DNA from: Bacteroidales bacterium
GTDB lineage: Bacteria; Bacteroidota; Bacteroidia; Bacteroidales; UBA7960
Direction of reading: 5' to 3'
NCBI GenBank assembly: GCA_007122505.1
Contig: SKTQ01000264.1
Span: forward strand, 1-6,883
Length of the DNA: 6,883 nt
The position numbers and the translations under genes were made by a program. Below, one piece after another: positions 1-5,324 of the stretch (positions are counted from its first letter, which is position 1; every line of letters begins with the position of its first letter). A model generated the notes under the pieces. It searched no databases. It was not told the origin of the DNA and worked only from the letters and a program-made list of their open reading frames with translations.

Positions 1-462
1 CAGGAAGCCATCGGACTGGTACTGCCTGAATTTGACGAGCTAAGGTCCATGAGGCTGATGCCCATAACAGGCAGTGACTCCCTGGAGTTTAACCTGGCCT
101 TCAGGGATGGTGACTTTGTCGGGGTTGCAGTTGCCACATATACCAGGATGGGTTACAGCGGCCTTATCCGCGCCATGGTAGGCTTTACTCCTGAAGGTGA
201 GATCATTGACGTAGTGCCCCTCCAGCACGCAGAAACACCCGGCCTGGGAGATAAAATTGAGAAAGGAAAGTCAGACTGGAGCGACCAGTTCCGGGGCTTT
301 GATCCTGGTGTGCAAGTCCTGAAAGTGCGACCCGACGGGGGCGATGTCGATAATATCACAGCAGCCACCATCACGGCAAGAGCCTATGCGGACGCCATCG
401 ACAGGGCGTTCCAAACCTTTAAGGCCCACCATTCCGATATCATCAACAAAGAAAATGAATAA
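1..462 (+). CDS. rnfG: Ion-translocating oxidoreductase (Rnf) subunit G, C-terminal part
   Basis: This is the C-terminal end (153 codons plus stop) of RnfG, the membrane-anchored flavoprotein subunit of the Rnf complex that couples ferredoxin:NAD+ electron transfer to ion pumping. The frame is open from base 1, so the gene starts upstream of the window and the N-terminal membrane anchor is missing. The visible part is the FMN-binding domain: an HAETPGLGD motif (bases 220-249), typical of RnfG/NqrC, and near the end NITAATITARA (352-384), the covalent flavin-attachment motif. The usual form is S/T-G-A-T; here it reads T-A-A-T, with the FMN-carrying threonine (codon 367-369) retained. The methionine at base 49 is internal and not a credible start, since recognisable coding continues upstream of it. 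The stop lies 3 bp before rnfE, so the two are surely co-transcribed. Identification is firm from motif and context. Confidence 0.92.
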   Translation, partial: QEAIGLVLPEFDELRSMRLMPITGSDSLEFNLAFRDGDFVGVAVATYTRMGYSGLIRAMVGFTPEGEIIDVVPLQHAETPGLGDKIEKGKSDWSDQFRGFDPGVQVLKVRPDGGDVDNITAATITARAYADAIDRAFQTFKAHHSDIINKENE

Positions 463-465
463 ACT

Positions 466-1056
466 ATGGGACAACTGAAAAACTTTACCAAAGGTTTTGT
501 GAAGGACAATCCGGTATTTGTACTCTTGCTCGGATTATGCCCTGCCCTGGGTGTTACCACCTCTGCGTTCAACGGACTCGGTATGGGACTGGCCACCACA
601 TTCGTACTTGTATCGTCAAACATCGTGGTTTCCATCATCAAAAACCAGATACCCTCAAAAGTACGCATCCCATCATATATCGTGGTTATCGCTTCTTTTG
701 TGACCATTACCGATCTGGTGATGGAGGCCTATCTGCCGGCCTTGTTCGAATCGCTGGGGCTTTTTATTCCGCTCATCGTGGTAAACTGCCTGGTAATGGG
801 GCGTGCAGAAGCATTTGCCAGTAAAAACAATACATGGCACTCCATCGTTGATGGCATGGGCATGGGACTCGGCTTTGCATTTGCACTGACTGTCCTGGGT
901 GGCTTACGGGAAATTCTGGGCGCCGGTGAAATATTCGGCTGGTCTGTCTTTGCCGGCGACGGCATGCTGGTCTTTGTATTGGCTCCGGGTGCATTTATCG
1001 GTCTGGGCTACCTGGTGGCTCTAAATAATATTGTGAAAAAGAAGATGGAATCGTAA
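466..1056 (+). CDS. rnfE: Ion-translocating oxidoreductase (Rnf) subunit E
   Basis: This 196-residue polytopic inner-membrane protein is an RnfE/RsxE subunit of the Rnf complex, homologous to NqrD. It starts MGQLKNFTKGFVKDNPVFV, the usual RnfE opening, and has the family's usual length. Two conserved cysteines are visible in membrane segments: C25 in LLGLCPALGVT and C108 in VVNCLVMGRAEAFA. In Rnf/Nqr structures the equivalent cysteines of RnfE and RnfA together hold an intramembrane [2Fe-2S] cluster. The GLREILGAGEIFG segment near residues 145-157 is also family-typical. The start codon is 3 bp after the rnfG stop and no clear Shine-Dalgarno sequence precedes it, which fits Bacteroidota and suggests translation following rnfG. 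A short basic tail (KKKMES) ends the protein. RnfE is distinguished from its paralogue RnfA by the N-terminal KNFTKGF segment and the MGRAEAFA motif. Confidence 0.96.
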   Translation: MGQLKNFTKGFVKDNPVFVLLLGLCPALGVTTSAFNGLGMGLATTFVLVSSNIVVSIIKNQIPSKVRIPSYIVVIASFVTITDLVMEAYLPALFESLGLFIPLIVVNCLVMGRAEAFASKNNTWHSIVDGMGMGLGFAFALTVLGGLREILGAGEIFGWSVFAGDGMLVFVLAPGAFIGLGYLVALNNIVKKKMES

Positions 1057-1113
1057 AACAGGATCACGGTCATCAAAACAATCATCCATTGAAAACAATA
1101 AAGTAAAAAAACC

Positions 1114-1692
1114 ATGGAATACATCATCATCATTATTGGCGCTGTGTTTGTAAACAATATCGTACTGGCGCAATTCCTCGGTATATGTCCCTACCTGGGC
1201 GTTTCGGCCAAAGTATCCACCTCCATCGGGATGTCGGGCGCGGTCATGTTTGTGATGACCCTGGCAACACTGGTTACTTTCCTGATCTTTAACTTTATTT
1301 TGGTACCGTTTAATATTGAATACCTGCAAACCATTTCCTATATCCTCGTGGTTGCCTCACTGGTACAGATGGTCGAAATCATACTGAAAAAGGTCAGCCC
1401 GGCTCTTTACCAGGCGCTGGGGATTTTTCTGCCGCTTATCGTAACCAACTGTGCCATTCTTGGTGTAACCATCCTTGCCGTGCGTGAAGACTATGGATTT
1501 AACTTGCTGGAAGGCGTGGTGTTTGCCATTGGTCATGCCCTCGGTTTTGCCCTTACCATCATTCTCTTTGCCGGTATAAGGGAACACCTGGAGCTGATGG
1601 ATGTACCCAAGGGGATGCGTGGTGCACCGGCCGCTCTCGTAGTAGCCGGTATCCTTGCACTGGCCTTTATGGGATTTGCCAACCTGGTATAA
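1114..1692 (+). CDS. rnfA: Ion-translocating oxidoreductase (Rnf) subunit A
   Basis: This 192-residue polytopic membrane protein is RnfA/RsxA, the paralogue and partner of RnfE (homologous to NqrE). It starts MEYIIIIIGAVFVNNIVLAQFLGICP, matching the family start and length. Conserved cysteines C25 (FLGICPYLGVS) and C113 (IVTNCAILG) correspond to those that share a [2Fe-2S] cluster with RnfE in the membrane. The C-terminal half has the expected FAGIREHLELMDVPKGMRG loop before a last hydrophobic segment. It lies 57 bp after rnfE, behind an A-rich leader with no Shine-Dalgarno sequence, and is the last gene of the cluster. The visible order G-E-A agrees with the BCDGEA arrangement found in Bacteroidota and many other anaerobes. 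The next gene converges on it with only 35 bp between stop codons, and no strong hairpin terminator is seen there. Confidence 0.96.
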   Translation: MEYIIIIIGAVFVNNIVLAQFLGICPYLGVSAKVSTSIGMSGAVMFVMTLATLVTFLIFNFILVPFNIEYLQTISYILVVASLVQMVEIILKKVSPALYQALGIFLPLIVTNCAILGVTILAVREDYGFNLLEGVVFAIGHALGFALTIILFAGIREHLELMDVPKGMRGAPAALVVAGILALAFMGFANLV

Positions 1693-1727
1693 GAAGATAG
1701 CTTATTACTAAAGATAAGGTGCTTGAT

Positions 1728-3098
1728 TTACTGATTCACAGGCCGTCGCAATAACTCACCGCGAAGGCCCTCATTCAGTTTCCCGCGAGAAACAGCTATT
1801 TTGCCTCCGGCAATCACAACCTCCGGTTTGCCATACACCTTGATCCCTTCATAAATATTGATATCACTGTTTTGATAATGGGTTTTGGCCGATATGGTTT
1901 CTTCCGCGTTTGGATCCCAGATCAACAGATCGGCATCGGAACCCTCAGCAATCAATCCTTTTTGCGGATACAACCCAAATATTTTGGCTGCCCCTGTAGA
2001 ACATAGATCAACAAATTGCTTAAGACTGATCTTTCCTTCTCTTACGCCAAATGTGTATAAAAGAGCCAACCGGTGCTCAATCCCACCGGCGCCGTTTGCG
2101 ATATTACGGAAATCATCACGCCCGCGTTCCTTTTGCGACATGAAAAACGGACAGTGATCGGTCCCTGTGGCATCAATGACACCGGTCTGTAAAGCATCCC
2201 ACAATGCTTTCCTATGGGTTTCCGACCGAAGCGGAGGACTCATCACAAATGGGGCTGCGTCTTCGAAAGAAGCCTTATATAGCGATTCATCCAGAAGCAA
2301 ATGATGGGGGCAAACCTCTGCCATCACCGGCAAGCCCTTTTCTTTGGCTTTCCGGATATGCTCAATGGACCCTGCCGAAGAAACGTGGACAATGTAAAGC
2401 GGACAGGATGTTTTTTCAGCAATGGCAATGGCTTTTGCAACGGCATCACTTTCAGTATGGGGAGGGCGGCTGAGGGGATGTGATGAGGGCCCGGACTGCC
2501 CCGATGCAAACAGTTCATTACGCAGTTTGTCCACCTCATCACCGGTTTCGCAGTGAACGGTGGCCATGCCCCCTGCATCTGCCAGTGTTTGCATTACCTT
2601 CTCCATCACCGCATCATCAATACCAATGGCATCTTTGTATGCCATATAAAGCTTGAAAGACGGAAAGCCTGCTGCAATGCATTGCCTGATCTGAAGGGCG
2701 GTATCCGGCGTCCACTCCACAGGACTTACATGGAAGCTATGATCAATCAGGCAGCCGGCAGCTTCCTCTATGCGCAGGCGGAGCGCTTCAGTGAGCGACA
2801 TCCCCCGGCGGGGAGTCACGAAATCGATCATGGTGGTGGTGCCGCCCATTAGCGCTGCCCTGCTTCCACTCACAAAATCATCGGATGAGAAGCCGGCCCC
2901 AGTGGGAAGGTGCATATGCACATGGGGGTCAATACCCCCGGGAAAGACAAGCATCCCGGAAGCATCGATCACATCGGTTACATCCAGATCTCCCAAAGGC
3001 AGGTTCTTCCCGATCTTTTCAATGTGCCTGCCTCTGATGAGAATATCCCCCTGTATCTCATCAAATGCATTGACAATATGGGCGTTACGGATCAGCAT
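1728..3098 (-). CDS. Dihydropyrimidinase / D-hydantoinase family amidohydrolase
   Basis: This 456-residue cytosolic metallo-amidohydrolase belongs to the cyclic amidase group that opens dihydropyrimidine or hydantoin rings to N-carbamoyl amino acids. All binuclear-metal ligands expected for the family are present: H59 and H61 in GGIDPHVHMHLP, K149 in FPSFKLYMAYK (the lysine carbamylated in relatives), H182 in ATVHCE, H238 in YIVHVSS and D314 in TGTDHCPF. The MSPPLR (286-291) and NGAGGIEHR motifs, involved in substrate amide recognition in homologues, are also intact. FKLYMAYK and TDHCPF favour dihydropyrimidinase/hydantoinase over dihydroorotase or allantoinase, but the natural substrate cannot be read from sequence. 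Its ATG overlaps the upstream barrel gene's stop by one base (TGATG), implying translational coupling. No carbamoylase, dihydropyrimidine dehydrogenase or inner-membrane permease is visible nearby, so the pathway is unresolved. Confidence 0.93.
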   Translation of the reverse strand: MLIRNAHIVNAFDEIQGDILIRGRHIEKIGKNLPLGDLDVTDVIDASGMLVFPGGIDPHVHMHLPTGAGFSSDDFVSGSRAALMGGTTTMIDFVTPRRGMSLTEALRLRIEEAAGCLIDHSFHVSPVEWTPDTALQIRQCIAAGFPSFKLYMAYKDAIGIDDAVMEKVMQTLADAGGMATVHCETGDEVDKLRNELFASGQSGPSSHPLSRPPHTESDAVAKAIAIAEKTSCPLYIVHVSSAGSIEHIRKAKEKGLPVMAEVCPHHLLLDESLYKASFEDAAPFVMSPPLRSETHRKALWDALQTGVIDATGTDHCPFFMSQKERGRDDFRNIANGAGGIEHRLALLYTFGVREGKISLKQFVDLCSTGAAKIFGLYPQKGLIAEGSDADLLIWDPNAEETISAKTHYQNSDINIYEGIKVYGKPEVVIAGGKIAVSRGKLNEGLRGELLRRPVNQ

Positions 3099-4354
3099 CA
3101 GATAAATCTTGGTGTCATCCGTATCATCACAAATGCCCAGTGTGCAAATTCATCCTTGCTGCCACCTTTCAGGATTTCCATGGATTCGCTGCCAAACATC
3201 ACCGAATAGCCGAAAATGATTCTGGTGAAGGGGTTAAAACGGTAGTTAAGCGTTAGGTCGATCTCCGTACCCAGGTATTTGTCAATGGCGGTGTCTGTAT
3301 TTTCCGGATCCGGAAAATCATTTTGCATGAAGAACAGATGCAGGTCAGCCGTGAGGTTTGTGTTTTCAGAAAGAGAAAAAACATTCTTGAAATACGGGTT
3401 AATGAGTCCGGCATTGTTTGTATGCTGGGGGAAGGCAGTGAAGTAATCCATAAAGCCGTTGCGTGCGTGTCCCATACCGTAAAGGTCGCTGAAGGCGTTA
3501 AATTCTTCTCCTGGATTAACCTGGTCGTTACCCGAAAATATTTCTACGCCCGGTCTTACTGTCCAGTTTTCATTGATCCGTGAAAAACCTTCAACCATCA
3601 GGTACCAGGCACTGATATCCTGTCCCATGGCCGTTTTGCCATGCTGGAAAGAGGGATACAGGCGAAGTTCAAAAGCACCGGGGTTGTAAACAAGATAAGA
3701 AGCCCATGTGGCCCTCAGATTGAGATCTTCCGGGTCGTCGGGGTGTTCATAGCCATCGGCGATAAAATGAAATGAGGCTTTCAAATTGTCTGATAAGGGG
3801 GTGTGATACCAGATGTAGTTCAGTGTTTTGTAGTTGTTCAAAAGGTAATGTGTGCCAAAATTCCGGTTTTGGCTTTGGTTAAAAGCGGCTCCGATATGGA
3901 GCCTGCTTCCGCCGGTTGTTTCGTAGCGGGCAACCAGTGCATCGTGGGTACGGCCTGTCAGCGCCCAGTCGTTGATGGCCATCAATCGCTGTGTATCGTA
4001 TCTCAGCTCCTGCCTGCCGGCGGTAATGCTGAACCTTTCACTTGGTATCAGTGCAACCCATGCCTCATATACACTAAAGGTAGGGTTGTTGTCCATGGTG
4101 ACATTCTGACCCCATATTCGAAGGTCCTGTAAAGAAATACGTGTAGCCACACGCTCATCGAACGTATAGGACAGAGATAATCTTGTTCGTTGGTTCACCT
4201 GCCCGGCCGGCTTTGTGTCTTGAGAGGGCATCATTCGGTAGCCGTCGCGGAATTCAGCCCGGGGACGGATCTGGCCATCCAGTGAAAACTGACCCTGGCC
4301 CAATAAGGGCAAAACCACGGCCATCATCAGCAATAATAGTATACTTCTTCTCAT
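3098..4354 (-). CDS. Outer-membrane beta-barrel protein, alginate-export (Alginate_exp) type
   Basis: This predicted 418-residue outer-membrane porin-like barrel belongs to the alginate-export domain group widespread in Bacteroidota, most members of which have no demonstrated link to alginate. I place the start at 4354, where MRRSILLLLMMAVVLPLL forms a clear signal peptide, with cleavage probably near residues 20-22. The frame stays open to an ATG at 4429, but those 25 extra codons run through degenerate AATCGA-rich intergenic sequence and would bury the signal peptide. Family-like segments include RPRAEFRDGY (30-39), GRQELRYDTQRL (113-124), GRTHDA (134-139), and, further on, a GHARNGFMDYF stretch and a KYLGTEIDLTLNYRF strand. 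Alternating hydrophobic/polar strands run to a C-terminus ending in RFI, as expected for BAM recognition. The TGATG junction links it to the hydantoinase, so it may admit that enzyme's substrate; this is inference only. Confidence 0.85.
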   Translation of the reverse strand: MRRSILLLLMMAVVLPLLGQGQFSLDGQIRPRAEFRDGYRMMPSQDTKPAGQVNQRTRLSLSYTFDERVATRISLQDLRIWGQNVTMDNNPTFSVYEAWVALIPSERFSITAGRQELRYDTQRLMAINDWALTGRTHDALVARYETTGGSRLHIGAAFNQSQNRNFGTHYLLNNYKTLNYIWYHTPLSDNLKASFHFIADGYEHPDDPEDLNLRATWASYLVYNPGAFELRLYPSFQHGKTAMGQDISAWYLMVEGFSRINENWTVRPGVEIFSGNDQVNPGEEFNAFSDLYGMGHARNGFMDYFTAFPQHTNNAGLINPYFKNVFSLSENTNLTADLHLFFMQNDFPDPENTDTAIDKYLGTEIDLTLNYRFNPFTRIIFGYSVMFGSESMEILKGGSKDEFAHWAFVMIRMTPRFI

Positions 4355-4382
4355 GGGTTCACATTTTGGTTTATAAAGCCTC

Positions 4383-4435
4383 GGCAATCGATCATCAGCA
4401 ATTGAGAATCGACCATCGAAAATCCTCAATCGATA
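4383..4435. repeat. Degenerate AATCGA-rich intergenic repeat
   Basis: The leader of the barrel gene contains near-copies of an AATCGA(T/C)CATC unit at about 4386-4396 and 4407-4417, and a shorter CAATCGAT at 4428-4433. A short inverted pair, ATTGAG (4401-4406) and CTCAAT (4425-4430), flanks the middle copy. It keeps the barrel reading frame open upstream of the true start and so creates a spurious N-terminal extension. Function unknown; it could be a decaying simple repeat or part of the 5' untranslated region structure. Confidence 0.45.
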
Positions 4436-4453
4436 ATTTTGTCATTTGGATTG

Positions 4454-4484
4454 TAAACATAATAAAAAATCTGTGGTATGACAA
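4454..4484 (-). promoter_or_regulatory. Possible Bacteroidota-type promoter for the barrel/hydantoinase operon
   Basis: On the minus strand, TTG (4484-4482) is followed after 20 bases by TATGTTTA (4461-4454). The Bacteroidota consensus is TTG-N19-21-TAnnTTTG, so only the final G of the -7 element is missed. Transcription would begin roughly 90 bases before the barrel's ATG and include the AATCGA-rich leader. It overlaps the second terminator hairpin, and such short motifs arise by chance, so this is a weak call. Confidence 0.3.
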
Positions 4485-4502
4485 AGCATTCCACAGATTT
4501 TT
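4465..4502 (-). terminator. Second hairpin terminator downstream of the DUF302 gene
   Basis: A perfect 12-bp inverted repeat, AAAAATCTGTGG (4465-4476) with CCACAGATTTTT (4491-4502), encloses a 14-base loop. Read on the minus strand, the 3' arm runs into a T-rich tract (ATTTTTTATT), as in an intrinsic terminator. Because both outer ends are A/T-rich it could act in both directions, but no plus-strand gene ends just before it. Confidence 0.65.
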
Positions 4503-4516
4503 GTTGTTTTGGCTAA

Positions 4517-4544
4517 AGCCCGAAGCCGGTTTTGGCTCCGGGCT
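4517..4544 (-). terminator. First hairpin terminator of the DUF302 gene
   Basis: Starting 10 bases after the DUF302 stop codon, the minus strand can form an 11-bp stem AGCCCGGAGCC / GGCTTCGGGCT with a 6-base AAAACC loop, followed by TTTAGCC. The one mismatch on the plus strand (A4523 against C4538) becomes a G-U wobble in minus-strand RNA, so the stem is fully paired only in that direction. This supports a terminator for the DUF302 transcript. Confidence 0.75.
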
Positions 4545-4554
4545 GCAAAAATGT

Positions 4555-5031
4555 TTAGTCGATCAATGATGAGATCATGGCTTCGCTTTCAGCCGAGGCA
4601 ATACCCATTACTTCCGCGATCACGCCACCCATCATATTGCCCATCATGGCGGTGTTCATCCAGGAAACATAGGTTTTGCCGTCTGATTTTTCATAAATGG
4701 AAACGCGGCAGGGCATCATGGATGATACGATACGTTCGTCGTCAAGTTTCAGGATTTTGTATGCATGATCGGGATGGCACAATTCAAAAACTTTTGCGTT
4801 TCTTACTTCATAACCAAACTTGTCCATGGTCTCTTTCATGTCATGAACGGTAGGGATTGACCAGCCCATTTCCTCGGCGGTTTGTGTGAATATGGCAACC
4901 GATTGTTCAAAATTGTATTTGCTTTCCGCTTCTTTTAGCATCATTCCCGGTGCTGCCTTGTAAGCATAAAAACCGGTTAAAACAATTCCCATTACGAGTC
5001 CGATGATGCCAAATAAATATTCTTTTTTCAT
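4555..5031 (-). CDS. DUF302 domain protein, N-terminally membrane-anchored
   Basis: This 158-residue protein has one N-terminal hydrophobic segment (about residues 6-25, after MKKEY), then a soluble domain probably outside the cytoplasm. The domain resembles DUF302 (COG3439), whose function is not established. Typical features are visible: ELCHPDHAYKIL (83-94) and SSMMPCRVSIYEKSDGKTYVSW (103-124). C85, H86, H89 and C108 are candidate metal, heme or redox ligands, and residues 125-142 are methionine-rich (M125, M129, M130, M133, M134, M142). The anchor has no lipobox cysteine. The gene is monocistronic in appearance: a sigma-54-type promoter lies about 50 bp upstream and two hairpin terminators lie downstream. 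It diverges from a sigma-54 activator gene, which is its likely regulator. Family assignment is from pattern recognition only; biochemical role unknown. Confidence 0.8.
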   Translation of the reverse strand: MKKEYLFGIIGLVMGIVLTGFYAYKAAPGMMLKEAESKYNFEQSVAIFTQTAEEMGWSIPTVHDMKETMDKFGYEVRNAKVFELCHPDHAYKILKLDDERIVSSMMPCRVSIYEKSDGKTYVSWMNTAMMGNMMGGVIAEVMGIASAESEAMISSLID

Positions 5032-5079
5032 TTTTTTCTGTTTTGAATGTGAAACATTGTTTGATTTTGGTCTTTGTTA

Positions 5080-5095
5080 CGCCAAACGTGTGCCA
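5080..5095 (-). promoter_or_regulatory. Sigma-54 (RpoN) -24/-12 promoter of the DUF302 gene
   Basis: The minus strand reads TGGCACACGTTTGGCG. Compared with TGGCAC-N5-TTGC, the -24 element is perfect and the -12 element has three of four bases, with the invariant GG (5094-5093) and GC (5082-5081) exactly 12 bp apart. Transcription would start near 5070, leaving a leader of about 40 bases before the ATG at 5031. The divergent neighbour encodes a GAFTGA-containing sigma-54 activator, which makes chance less likely. Confidence 0.75.
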
Positions 5096-5114
5096 TTACT
5101 TGTAAAATATTCTT

Positions 5115-5127
5115 AATCAATATAATA
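5115..5127 (+). promoter_or_regulatory. Weak IHF-like site between enhancer and sigma-54 promoter
   Basis: AATCAA-TATA-ATA matches the IHF consensus WATCAA-N4-TTR except for one base in the last triplet. Its place between the inverted repeat and the -24/-12 promoter is where a DNA-bending protein assists sigma-54 activation. The surrounding sequence is very A/T-rich, so chance matches are easy; low confidence. Confidence 0.22.
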
Positions 5128-5158
5128 ACAGATATTCAATCATGATAAGTAAACAGCA

Positions 5159-5181
5159 TTGTTAACAGTAAAAGTTAACAA
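5159..5181. promoter_or_regulatory. Inverted repeat, probable activator-binding enhancer (UAS)
   Basis: TTGTTAAC (5159-5166) and GTTAACAA (5174-5181) form a perfect 8-bp inverted repeat with a 7-base spacer (AGTAAAA). A further TTAAC lies at 5189-5193, so TTAAC recurs at 13-14 bp steps. The repeat is 64-86 bp upstream of the DUF302 -24 element, about 90-110 bp from the predicted start site, which is normal for sigma-54 enhancers bound by Fis-type HTH dimers. It also sits just before the activator gene's putative -7 box, where binding could autoregulate. Confidence 0.55.
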
Positions 5182-5189
5182 ATTAATAT

Positions 5190-5197
5190 TAACTTTG
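5190..5197 (+). promoter_or_regulatory. Putative -7 promoter element of the activator gene
   Basis: TAACTTTG is an exact match to the Bacteroidota -7 consensus TAnnTTTG, placed 75 bp before the ATG at 5273. No TTG is found 19-21 bases upstream; the expected -33 position falls inside the inverted repeat, so the promoter may be weak or controlled by a protein bound there. Confidence 0.45.
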
Positions 5198-5246
5198 TAA
5201 ACCTCTTTTGCTGTTTGCACGGTGATTCTGTGCAGGGGAGGACCTT

Positions 5247-5324
5247 ATGATATTGCAATTTATTTTTTCACTATGCGATTTAATTTTGATGATTTGGCCA
5301 GGGAAATGCCTGCAGGTATGCTGA
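5247..5324 (+). other. Possible 25-codon upstream ORF with strong Shine-Dalgarno
   Basis: An ATG at 5247 stands 5 bases after GGGGAGG (5235-5241), a strong Shine-Dalgarno sequence, and opens a 25-codon frame (MILQFIFSLCDL...) ending at TGA 5322-5324. It overlaps the activator's start in a different frame. It could be a leader peptide influencing activator translation, or a chance open frame, since Bacteroidota rarely rely on such sequences. Coding is not shown. Confidence 0.25.

Noticed and set aside
834..848. TGGCAC sequence resembling a sigma-54 -24 element inside rnfE
   Set aside because: No GC occurs at the required 12-bp spacing, and it is within coding sequence pointing into rnfE.
1699..1723. 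Weak stem-loop between the convergent rnfA and hydantoinase genes
   Set aside because: Only four or five A/T-rich pairs plus a 3-base bulge, with no T tract; not credible as a terminator.
2770..3105. Plus-strand open frame of 111 codons antisense to the hydantoinase N-terminus
   Set aside because: The minus strand encodes the metal-binding HVH motif here, and the plus-strand product resembles nothing known.
4183..4569. Plus-strand open frame of 128 codons across the barrel gene's start and the intergenic gap
   Set aside because: It is antisense to the signal peptide and runs through two hairpins and repeats; its translation has no recognisable domain or biased composition.
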